DNA from: Clostridia bacterium
Lineage (GTDB): Bacteria > Bacillota > Clostridia > Oscillospirales > Acutalibacteraceae
Reading direction: 5' to 3'
DNA: 5,326 bases
Assembly: GCA_900769375.1 (NCBI GenBank)
Contig: CAAGGN010000264.1
Location: 1 to 5,326 of the forward strand
Made by a program: the position numbers and the translations under genes. Every line of letters starts with the position of its first letter. Position 1 is the first letter of the stretch. The notes below the pieces were generated by a model. That model saw only the letters and a list, made by a program, of their open reading frames with translations. It made no database searches and was not told the origin of the DNA. Shown one piece after another: positions 1 to 5,229 of the stretch.

Positions 1-38
1 CTTCTCTTTTCACTCTTCACTCTTCTCTATTATCTTTT
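1..38. repeat. Degenerate 7-base tandem repeat, cut by the window edge
   Basis: Five consecutive heptamers can be read from base 4: CTCTTTT, CACTCTT, CACTCTT, CTCTATT, ATCTTTT. The middle two are identical and the others degenerate. On the minus strand this is a purine-rich GAAGAGTG-type tract lying immediately downstream of galE, and its last unit overlaps the galE stop codon. It probably continues to the left of the window. It has no hairpin potential, so it is not the galE terminator, which must lie outside. Such short tandem tracts can vary in copy number; no function is claimed. Confidence 0.55.
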
Positions 39-1050
39 ACTTTGTATATCCCTGTGGGTTACCCTTTTGCCAACGCCAAGTATCTTCGCACATTTCGTCT
101 ATACCGAACTCGGCTTCCCAATCGAGAAGTTCTTTGGCTTTATTAGCGTTTGCATAAACTTCGTCGGGGTCTCCGGGGCGTCGGGGGTCAATTACATAAG
201 GCACCTCTACGCCTGAAGCTTTAACGAAGGCATCACGAAGTTCAAGAACGCTTGTGCCGTTGCCTGTGCCAAGGTTAATTGCCTCGCACCCCTTATTCTG
301 AAGCGCCCAGTCAACCGCCTTAACGTGACCTTTCGCCAGGTCAACAACATGGATATAATCTCGTACGCCCGTTCCGTCAACCGTATTATAATCATTGCCG
401 AAAACGTGGAGTTCTTTAAGTTTGCCAACTGCAACCTGCGAAATATAAGGCATAAGATTATTGGGAATTCCCTTGGGGTCTTCGCCAATGGTACCGCTCT
501 TGTGAGCGCCGATGGGGTTAAAGTAACGAAGAAGGGCGATGCACCACTCATTATCCGAAACATAAAGGTCGCGGAGAATTTCTTCGATAAATAATTTTGT
601 TCTGCCATAGGGGTTAATGGCGCCTGTGGGCATACCCTCGGTTAAGGGCATTTCCGTTGCAACGCCGTAAACGGTAGCGGAAGAGGAGAAAACAATTTTC
701 TTAACGCCAAACTCATTCATAACGTCGATTAGAGAAATGGTGCTTATAAGGTTGTTTTCATAGTATTTCATAGGCAATCTAACCGATTCGCCAACTGCTT
801 TAAGCCCTGCGAAATGGATAACCGCCTCAATATTATGTTTCTTAAAAATCTTGCGAAGGGCTTTTTTATCGCAGACATCATCTTCATAGAATTTAATCTT
901 TTTGCCTGTGATAGCTTCAACCCTTTTAAGAGATTCTTTCGAACTATTATCAAGATTATCAATAACAACGATATCCTTGCCTGCATTTAACATTTCTACG
1001 CAGGTATGGCTTCCTATATAACCTGCTCCGCCTGTAATAAGTATTGACAT
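37..1050 (-). CDS. galE: UDP-glucose 4-epimerase GalE
   Basis: This cytoplasmic enzyme interconverts UDP-glucose and UDP-galactose using bound NAD (Leloir pathway, supply of UDP-galactose for glycans). At 337 residues it has the normal bacterial GalE length and is complete. The N-terminal Rossmann fold starts with TGGAGYIGSH (residues 6-15), the NAD-binding GxxGxxG motif, followed by D31-N32. HFAGLKAVGES (79-89) and SSSATVYG (122-129) are hallmark GalE blocks. The catalytic set is S124, Y148 and K152 in the YxxxK motif. The C-terminal substrate domain carries RYFNPIGAH (175-183) and RRPGDP (290-295). V298 aligns by eye with Tyr299 of E. coli GalE and Cys307 of human GALE, the gate residue; a small residue there is associated with also accepting UDP-N-acetylhexosamines. 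The ATG start has a GGAGG site at 1058-1062 with a 7-base spacer. It is the last visible gene of the operon but also has its own promoter. Confidence 0.96.
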   Translation of the reverse strand: MSILITGGAGYIGSHTCVEMLNAGKDIVVIDNLDNSSKESLKRVEAITGKKIKFYEDDVCDKKALRKIFKKHNIEAVIHFAGLKAVGESVRLPMKYYENNLISTISLIDVMNEFGVKKIVFSSSATVYGVATEMPLTEGMPTGAINPYGRTKLFIEEILRDLYVSDNEWCIALLRYFNPIGAHKSGTIGEDPKGIPNNLMPYISQVAVGKLKELHVFGNDYNTVDGTGVRDYIHVVDLAKGHVKAVDWALQNKGCEAINLGTGNGTSVLELRDAFVKASGVEVPYVIDPRRPGDPDEVYANANKAKELLDWEAEFGIDEMCEDTWRWQKGNPQGYTK

Positions 1051-1080
1051 ATTTTTTCCTCCAATAAGTAATCCTATATA

Positions 1081-1108
1081 ATTATATGTGTTTTTGTCCG
1101 TTTGTCAA
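1081..1108 (-). promoter_or_regulatory. Near-consensus housekeeping promoter of galE
   Basis: Read on the minus strand, TTGACA (1103-1108) is followed after 16 bases by TATAAT (1081-1086), a perfect match to both sigma-A boxes with a spacing one base short of optimum. Transcription should start near 1074, about 23 bases before the galE ATG, leaving a short leader that includes the GGAGG site. The -35 box begins only a few bases after the dehydrogenase stop codon (1113-1115), and no terminator lies between them. galE is therefore probably read both from here and by read-through from upstream. Confidence 0.85.
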
Positions 1109-1112
1109 GAAA

Positions 1113-1871
1113 TCAGGTTGCGCTCATCTTCATAACAATAGAATGAGGAAGAATTTTCGCAACGAGCCGATAGAATTTATAGAAAAGTCGGTTAGTGTAA
1201 ACACTTCTGCCTTTTTTTGACGCTTTAAGACACTTTTTAGCCATAACCGCGGGGTTTACGCGGGGAAGGGTATCGAAGGTGTGGCTTGAGCCCTTCTCTA
1301 TATTAGCCACCGCTAAAAACTCTGTATCCATAGGTCCCGGACACATAGCGAGGACATTTATTTTTCTATGCTTAAGCTCGGCCCTCATACAACGGGAAAG
1401 GGACATAACAAATGCCTTTGTTGAGCAGTAAACTCCCATTCGGGCATTGGGCGCAAAGGATGCGATGGAGCAAGAATTTATAATCTCTGATCCCTTGTTC
1501 ATAAAGGGAAGTGTAATGCTTGACATAACCGTTAGCGCTTCACAGTTAAGGCGCACCATACCTGCGTTATCCTCGGTTGAAATCTCATCGAAATTACCGA
1601 GTTTGCCGAACCCCGCATTATTGATAAGAAGTTTAACATCGGCGCCGCTTTCCGTAAGTTCCTTTTTATAAACCTCGATGGCCGAGGGGTCTGTTATATC
1701 AAGGGCGAGGGGGTAAATTTTATCTCCAAGTTCTTCCTTTAATTGTTCGAGTTTTTCTTTTCTGCGGGCGATAACCCAGATTTTTTCGATTTCGGGGCGC
1801 TGCTTTAAAATTTCTTTGGCAAAATCTATGCCAATTCCCGAAGAAGCACCCGTAATAACTGCAATTTTCAT
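1113..1871 (-). CDS. Classical short-chain dehydrogenase/reductase (SDR), substrate unknown
   Basis: This is an NAD(P)-dependent oxidoreductase of the classical SDR family; at 252 residues it has the usual length. The cofactor motif TGASSGIG lies at 7-14, LDIT (57-60) holds the adenine-binding Asp, and NNAG is at 84-87. The catalytic tetrad is N109, S135, Y148 and K152 (YCSTK), followed by the PGP motif at 178-180. Arg-rich ARRKEK after the second strand (35-40) favours NADP(H), as an inference. The tail (about 228-250: FYKFYRLVAKILPHSIVMKM) is basic and hydrophobic and could touch the membrane; there is no signal peptide. The start is supported by TAAGGTGA, an SD site that overlaps the stop codon of the upstream hydrolase, with a 9-base intergenic gap, so the two are probably translationally coupled. 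The family is too broad to assign a substrate. The operon setting next to hydrolases and galE suggests sugar or small-metabolite chemistry. Confidence 0.9.
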   Translation of the reverse strand: MKIAVITGASSGIGIDFAKEILKQRPEIEKIWVIARRKEKLEQLKEELGDKIYPLALDITDPSAIEVYKKELTESGADVKLLINNAGFGKLGNFDEISTEDNAGMVRLNCEALTVMSSITLPFMNKGSEIINSCSIASFAPNARMGVYCSTKAFVMSLSRCMRAELKHRKINVLAMCPGPMDTEFLAVANIEKGSSHTFDTLPRVNPAVMAKKCLKASKKGRSVYTNRLFYKFYRLVAKILPHSIVMKMSAT

Positions 1872-1880
1872 ATATTCACC

Positions 1881-2954
1881 TTATTTTAATATCTTTTGGA
1901 GCACACCTATAAGCGCCTGTGCCATTGAATAAAATCCAAAGTCGTTAGGATGGCCGTTATCGATCAAACCCTCATAACCGGCAAAAGCCATAAGCTCCTT
2001 GCCTGAAAGGAAATAAACATTTTTATCTCCGTTTTTAAGGGCGTTATCATAGGTGGCTTTTATGATTTCTCGTCTTGTTACCGTATCTGCATCATCATCA
2101 AAAACAGGGCGGGACATTATTATAATCGGAAGATTGGGATTGGCCTCTCTTATGATTTTAAAGAAGGGCTCGTGGGTATCTTTTAGATGCTCGGGAGTGG
2201 GGGCATTATGGTCATAGTCGAGAATAAATGCAGACATATCAATATTTTTAAAATATTCTGCCGCCGCAGTTTCGCCTTTGGCGTTACCTGAAAAACCAAA
2301 GTTTAGGTAGTTGCAATTAAAATGTCGCGAAACGATATTTTCATAACTGTTTCCCGGTCTTGATGATATCTGACCTTGGGTTATGGAAGACCCGTAGTAA
2401 ACCAAAGGTTTTTCTATGGCATAGGGTAGAGGCGCTTCTAAAAGGGAGCCCTCTTTGATACCAATATTAACATCTATAAGACCGCAAGTGGTAGGCATAT
2501 TTATAGTGAGCCCACGCATTTCGCTGTTTCCAAACTCGGCGGTAAAAACAAATCCATCTTTATTATCGGCAGGGGGAACCGCAGATTTAAAGCATCTGCT
2601 GCCGCCCTTATCATCTTCGATATAAATATCAAGCCCCGTAGAGTTCATATTGCTTATTGCTGCTGCCTTTGGAACACTGAATTCCTTTACTGCAAGGGTA
2701 ATATGTGGACTATCGGTGCGAAAACGAATTCTTCCGCCTGCGGGGTTACCTATGGCATGGGAAACACCGTCGCTAATGGTCTTGGAATATTCGTAATCCA
2801 TTCGGCAGTAGCAACCTGCGGCGCAATAATCGGTTTTTTGCTTTTTAACCCCGTAGATTTTAAAGGGTTCTTGACCAATGTCAAAAAACACTGTATCTTC
2901 GGGGACGTTTTCTAACTTATCCTTAAAATTGGAATCAAAATCTTCTAAACGCAT
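1881..2954 (-). CDS. SGNH/GDSL-type hydrolase with N-terminal GxDLY domain (downstream paralogue)
   Basis: A probable intracellular esterase/deacylase of 357 residues. The N-terminal half (about 30-170) is beta-rich and contains GLDIY (107-111), matching the GxDLY signature of domains that precede Lipase_GDSL_3 catalytic domains. The catalytic half starts at YYGSSITQG (186-194), a GDSx variant with S190 as nucleophile. Block II is GFSG (G223), block III is DYDHN (N250), and the acid/base pair is D332 and H335 in DNGHPND. All expected active-site residues are therefore present. No signal peptide is seen, so it should be cytoplasmic. By hand count its catalytic half is about 68% identical to the neighbouring upstream gene, ungapped over 177 residues, indicating a tandem duplication. 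The gap between the two genes is 12 bases, with a modest TAAGGA SD overlapping the upstream stop. The family includes carbohydrate acetylesterases; the actual substrate is not known. Confidence 0.9.
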   Translation of the reverse strand: MRLEDFDSNFKDKLENVPEDTVFFDIGQEPFKIYGVKKQKTDYCAAGCYCRMDYEYSKTISDGVSHAIGNPAGGRIRFRTDSPHITLAVKEFSVPKAAAISNMNSTGLDIYIEDDKGGSRCFKSAVPPADNKDGFVFTAEFGNSEMRGLTINMPTTCGLIDVNIGIKEGSLLEAPLPYAIEKPLVYYGSSITQGQISSRPGNSYENIVSRHFNCNYLNFGFSGNAKGETAAAEYFKNIDMSAFILDYDHNAPTPEHLKDTHEPFFKIIREANPNLPIIIMSRPVFDDDADTVTRREIIKATYDNALKNGDKNVYFLSGKELMAFAGYEGLIDNGHPNDFGFYSMAQALIGVLQKILK

Positions 2955-2966
2955 AAAAACAAATCC

Positions 2967-4043
2967 TTATTTTAATATTTTTTCAAGAACTCCTATGACC
3001 GCCTGTGCCATAGAGAAAAAGCCAAGGTCGTTAGGGTGACAACCGTCAACGTTGCCGTCATTTCCGCAAAGAGCCATAAGCTGTTTTCCGTTAAGGAAAT
3101 AAACATTTTTATCTCCCATCGCAAGGGCGTTATTATATGTATCCTCAATTATTTCTCTTCTGGCAACCGTGTCGGGGTCGTCAAGGAAATATGGGCGTGA
3201 CATCATTATAATCGGAAGCTCCGGGTGAGCATCCCTTATAACCTTAAAGAATGTTTCGTGGGTATCCTTTAAATGCTCAAGTGAGGGGGCATTATAATCG
3301 TAATCATAAACAAATACCGACATATCGAGATTTTTGATATATTCGCTGGCGGCGGGCTCGGCTTTGGCGCTTCCTGCATAACCGAGATTAAGGAAGTCAC
3401 AGTCAAAGTGACGGGAGATAAAGCTCTGATATGAGTTGCCGGGGCGGGATGCGCATCCCCCTTGGGTTATGGATGAACCATAGAAAACTATGGGCTTTTC
3501 TACAGTGTAAGGACGGGGGGCTTCTATTATAGCATCGTTTTTGACGCCTATCTGCAAATCGATAATGTTGCTATAGAGAGGGAAGTTGATGCAAACATTT
3601 TTCATTTCTCCATTACCGATATTTACGGTGCTGACATATCCGTCCTTTTTATCAAAAGGCGGAACAAAGGAATTGCAATAAACCGATAAGCCATCATCTT
3701 CTTCAAGATATAGGTCGAAACCCGATGAACCCACGCGGCACATATGGGAATAATTAGGAATTCCGCTTTGAGCGCATAGGATGGTAACCGAAGGGCTATT
3801 GGTTTTAAAACGCACCCTGCCTCCTGCGGTATTATAGTTAAGCCAGGTAACATTATAACTTACTGTTTTAGAAACTTCGTGGTCCATACGGCAATACTGA
3901 CCGTCGGGTTCTGCCTCTGTTTTTTGCTTTTTGATTCCGTAAATTTTAAAAGGTTTTTCTTCGATATTGTGAAAAGTAATACCCTTTTCGTCATATTCCT
4001 GCTTCACCTTAAAATTAGGGTCAAGCTCTTCAATATTAGGCAT
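2967..4043 (-). CDS. SGNH/GDSL-type hydrolase with N-terminal GxDLY domain (upstream paralogue)
   Basis: First gene of the minus-strand operon, 358 residues as called here, and a probable cytoplasmic esterase/deacylase. It has the same architecture as its downstream paralogue: GFDLY at 108-112, then FYGSSITQG (188-196) with nucleophile S191, block II GYAG (G224), block III DYDYN (N251), and D333 with H336 in DGCHPND. The reading frame stays open 24 codons further upstream to an ATG at 4115. The start at 4043 is preferred because it lines up with the paralogue's N terminus (MPNIEELDPNF against MRLEDFDSNF), has an AGAGGTG site 5 bases away, and the extra residues would extend across the promoter. 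It has two changes near the active site relative to the paralogue (GCAS after ITQ-G, and CHPND), which may reflect a different substrate. Having two full, intact copies argues for divergence rather than decay. Confidence 0.9.
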   Translation of the reverse strand: MPNIEELDPNFKVKQEYDEKGITFHNIEEKPFKIYGIKKQKTEAEPDGQYCRMDHEVSKTVSYNVTWLNYNTAGGRVRFKTNSPSVTILCAQSGIPNYSHMCRVGSSGFDLYLEEDDGLSVYCNSFVPPFDKKDGYVSTVNIGNGEMKNVCINFPLYSNIIDLQIGVKNDAIIEAPRPYTVEKPIVFYGSSITQGGCASRPGNSYQSFISRHFDCDFLNLGYAGSAKAEPAASEYIKNLDMSVFVYDYDYNAPSLEHLKDTHETFFKVIRDAHPELPIIMMSRPYFLDDPDTVARREIIEDTYNNALAMGDKNVYFLNGKQLMALCGNDGNVDGCHPNDLGFFSMAQAVIGVLEKILK

Positions 4044-4048
4044 AACAA

Positions 4049-4055
4049 CACCTCT
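4049..4055 (-). promoter_or_regulatory. Ribosome binding site that decides the start of the first hydrolase
   Basis: On the minus strand AGAGGTG ends 5 bases before the ATG at 4041-4043. The longer in-frame alternative at 4115 has no such site and would lie upstream of the promoter's -10 box, so it would not be in the transcript. Confidence 0.8.
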
Positions 4056-4074
4056 ATTAAGATAAGTTTTATTA

Positions 4075-4083
4075 AGTATACCA
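4075..4083 (-). promoter_or_regulatory. Extended -10 promoter of the hydrolase-SDR-galE operon
   Basis: Read on the minus strand, TGGTATACT gives an extended -10 (TGn followed by TATACT at 4075-4080). The -35 region is weak; TTTAAT sits at about 17 bases, which is typical of extended -10 promoters. The predicted start of transcription is near 4068, giving a leader of about 25 bases with the AGAGGTG site. No operator or riboswitch is visible in this short leader. Confidence 0.6.
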
Positions 4084-4163
4084 TAAAACCATATGAAATT
4101 AAAGACAAAAAACAAAAATCATACTTTTTTCAATTAGTGAAATATACTCTTTGTACCAAAATA

Positions 4164-4191
4164 AAACAGCCGAGTTTAACCTCGGCTGTTT
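4164..4191 (-). terminator. Intrinsic terminator hairpin, better oriented for minus-strand transcription
   Basis: AAACAGCCGAG (4164-4174) and CTCGGCTGTTT (4181-4191) form a perfect 11-bp stem with a 6-base loop. On the minus strand it is followed by TTTTATTTT, a good T-tract; on the plus strand the tail is only TTTCGTTTAT. It stands just upstream of the minus-strand operon promoter, so it insulates that operon from minus-strand read-through. No minus-strand gene ends near it inside the window, so its original partner gene is missing or displaced. It could also act weakly on the plus strand. Confidence 0.8.
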
Positions 4192-4408
4192 CGTTTATAT
4201 AAAATAATTAAAGAGAAGAAAATATGATATATGTTTTATTTTGTTAACACGCAGAACCGTCCCTTGTGTTCACGTCCCCTGTGTTCATGCACCGACATAT
4301 TGAAAATCATACCAAAGAAAATATGGTTAGAAACTTTGTTTTAAAGCAGTAAATCATCCGAAAGTATGATGGTTATGGTTATTCCTGCCTTGACTTATAA
4401 TATTTATA
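4192..4408. other. AT-rich intergenic DNA without a recognisable gene
   Basis: Between the terminator hairpin and the plus-strand promoter I see no open frame with an SD site and protein-like composition, no tRNA and no rRNA. The only clear structure is the tandem 15-base repeat at 4259-4288. The stretch may be the left flank of the module that contains the plus-strand gene. Confidence 0.5.
4259..4288. repeat. Abutting pair of 15-base repeats (REP/MITE-like sequence)
   Basis: GTCCCTTGTGTTCAC (4259-4273) is followed directly by GTCCCCTGTGTTCAT (4274-4288), with 13 of 15 positions identical. The first copy sits in a GAACC...GTTC frame (4254-4271). From memory, sequences of the type GAACCGTCCCCTTGTGTTC are dispersed many times in Clostridia genomes and are sometimes found near IS200-like/REP-associated transposases. 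No transposase is present here, so an element identity is only suggested. Confidence 0.5.
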
Positions 4409-4437
4409 TTGAAATGGAAAATAAAGTATGGTATACT
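4409..4437 (+). promoter_or_regulatory. Strong promoter of the 216-codon plus-strand gene
   Basis: TTGAAA (4409-4414), a 17-base spacer and TATACT (4432-4437), with TG one base upstream of the -10 (4429-4430), make a good sigma-A promoter with an extended -10. Transcription should start near 4444, giving a leader of about 54 bases. Confidence 0.75.
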
Positions 4438-4443
4438 TTATTT
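4419..4443. promoter_or_regulatory. Candidate operator: 11-bp perfect inverted repeat over the -10 box
   Basis: The arms AAATAAAGTAT (4419-4429) and ATACTTTATTT (4433-4443) are perfect inverted copies around a 3-base centre. The right arm contains most of the -10 box and runs to the predicted transcription start. A dimeric repressor bound here would block RNA polymerase. The regulator is not encoded next to it unless it is the gene product itself. AT-richness makes the palindrome less improbable than its length suggests. Confidence 0.5.
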
Positions 4444-4481
4444 GTGATAGGGGTGGCACCATAGCAAAAAACAGTATCACA
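4443..4481 (+). promoter_or_regulatory. 5'-leader stem-loop before the 216-codon gene
   Basis: TGTGATA (4443-4449) pairs with TATCACA (4475-4481), closing a 25-base loop at the very 5' end of the predicted transcript. The loop holds GGGTGGCACC (4451-4460) with internal dyad symmetry. The stem would stabilise the transcript end or present the loop; it does not cover the SD site at 4492-4497. No terminator/antiterminator pair is visible. Confidence 0.4.
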
Positions 4482-4497
4482 CATTTACAATAAGGGG

Positions 4498-5148
4498 ATG
4501 ATACCCATAGAAAAAAACATTGTTGTTGTAGATGAACAAGGAAACGAATATGAGGCGACCTACCCAAAAAGGGCGAAAGGTCTTGTAAAAAATGGCAGGG
4601 CACGCTTCATAGATGAAAACACTATATGCCTTGCGTGTCCGCCAAATATTGAATTGGAGGACAAAATAATGTCAGAAAATAAAAAAGTTGATTCTATTAA
4701 TAATAACACACCTAACAATAACGAAACTCCCAAAGAGGTAGCTGAAGCAACGGCTAATTTGCTTAATTCAACATCAGAGCAACGTTCGGAAAAACTCACT
4801 ATGGACTATCTGTTGGGCAAATTAGAGGAAATCTCACTCGGTCAAGCATTTCTTACTGATGCAATTTTGGAACTTGGTAAAATGAAATCAGGTGGACCTG
4901 GCGATGTGGGAACTCAGGAACAAGCAAAAGCAGTAGGAGAGATTATTAAAGCGAGAGAAGCAACAAACCAAAAGCTCATCGCTTTTTACGAGAAGATGTA
5001 TGATGATTTGAAGCCTAAGGAAGAAAGTGCAAAAAACAAAGCACTAGAAATGCTTTCTAAAATCGTAACAGAAGTAGGATTCTACGAAACTGAACAAGGT
5101 GCAGAAATTCTTTCTGATATGTTAGATACCATTAGACATTTAGGTTAA
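4498..5148 (+). CDS. Two-part protein of unknown function: RRXRR/PLMP-like N terminus, Asn/Pro-rich linker, helical C-terminal domain
   Basis: Not assigned to a characterised family; 216 residues, no signal peptide or membrane segment. Residues 7-49 resemble the RRXRR (PLMP) domain at the N terminus of IscB-like proteins: beta strand IVVVD, a turn at G15, then YPKRAKGLVKNGRARF (22-37), matching the pattern P-x-RA-x2-L-x3-GRA-x, then a final strand TICLAC. C44 and C47 form a CxxC pair followed by PP. There is no RuvC or HNH domain behind it. Residues 59-80 are a low-complexity linker rich in Asn, Thr and Pro. Residues about 81-130 and 138-216 look helical and are split by GGPGD (132-136). The basic N terminus suggests nucleic-acid contact (inference). 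The SD (AAGGGG, 4492-4497) touches the ATG, an awkward spacing. A second start at codon 58 has an ideal SD. Gene order, orientation and composition differ from the neighbouring operon. It is followed by a strong terminator and a palindrome array. Confidence 0.75.
   Translation: MIPIEKNIVVVDEQGNEYEATYPKRAKGLVKNGRARFIDENTICLACPPNIELEDKIMSENKKVDSINNNTPNNNETPKEVAEATANLLNSTSEQRSEKLTMDYLLGKLEEISLGQAFLTDAILELGKMKSGGPGDVGTQEQAKAVGEIIKAREATNQKLIAFYEKMYDDLKPKEESAKNKALEMLSKIVTEVGFYETEQGAEILSDMLDTIRHLG
4656..4671 (+). promoter_or_regulatory. Internal ribosome binding site and ATG at codon 58 of the plus-strand gene
   Basis: GGAGG (4656-4660), 8 bases, then ATG (4669-4671) in the frame of the larger gene. 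This is a better initiation site than the one at 4498. It would produce a separate 159-residue protein (4669-5148), starting MSENKKVDS and consisting of the linker plus the helical domain without the RRXRR-like part. The site lies exactly at the domain boundary, which argues for a real second start, or for a past fusion of two genes. Ordinary coding of LEDK at this place accounts for part of the match (GAG-GAC codons). Confidence 0.55.
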
Positions 5149-5149
5149 C

Positions 5150-5186
5150 AAAAATCTGCCGAGGATTTTTCTTCGGCAGATTTTTT
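5150..5186 (+). terminator. Strong intrinsic terminator of the 216-codon gene
   Basis: The arms AAAAATCTGCCGAGGA (5150-5165) and TCTTCGGCAGATTTTT (5170-5185) form a 16-bp stem with a single G-U pair and a TTTT loop, beginning two bases after the stop codon and ending in a run of six T. The A-rich foot on the left also makes it a workable terminator for minus-strand transcription. It should separate the gene's transcript from the palindrome array that follows. Confidence 0.92.
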
Positions 5187-5229
5187 GTCCCTATTGTAGC
5201 ACAAGCATAGCATAAAAGCGGTAATAAAT
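5187..5229. other. Short spacer between terminator and palindrome array
   Basis: No gene, convincing promoter or palindrome is seen in these bases. If the array is transcribed from its left side, the start must lie here or come from read-through of the terminator; the best -35-like word (TTGTAG, 5195-5200) lacks a matching -10. Confidence 0.4.

Noticed and set aside
207..608. Long open frames on either strand inside galE
   Set aside because: They overlap a full-length, unmistakable GalE and show no protein-family features or SD sites.
4044..4115. A 24-codon N-terminal extension of the first hydrolase, starting with a hydrophobic MFFVFNFIWF stretch that looks like a signal peptide
   Set aside because: It has no SD site, would span the extended -10 promoter, and does not match the paralogue's N terminus; the ATG at 4043 fits on all three counts.
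3879..4202. A 107-codon plus-strand open frame covering the start of the first hydrolase
   Set aside because: Most of it is antisense to conserved coding sequence, and it runs through the operon promoter and terminator hairpin.
4389..4410. A second plus-strand promoter using TTGACT at 4390-4395
   Set aside because: The nearest -10-like words are too close (TATATT at 4405-4410), and the TTGAAA/TATACT pair with 17-base spacing is far better.
4300..4500. A T-box riboswitch, because of GGGTGGCACC at 4451-4460
   Set aside because: There is no Stem I, no specifier loop, no following GCG and no terminator pair, and the predicted transcript starts only a few bases before the motif.
4379..4603. A 74-codon minus-strand open frame across the promoter and start of the plus-strand gene
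   Set aside because: It overlaps a well-supported gene and promoter antisense, and its aromatic- and Ser-rich composition looks like chance reading of AT-rich DNA.
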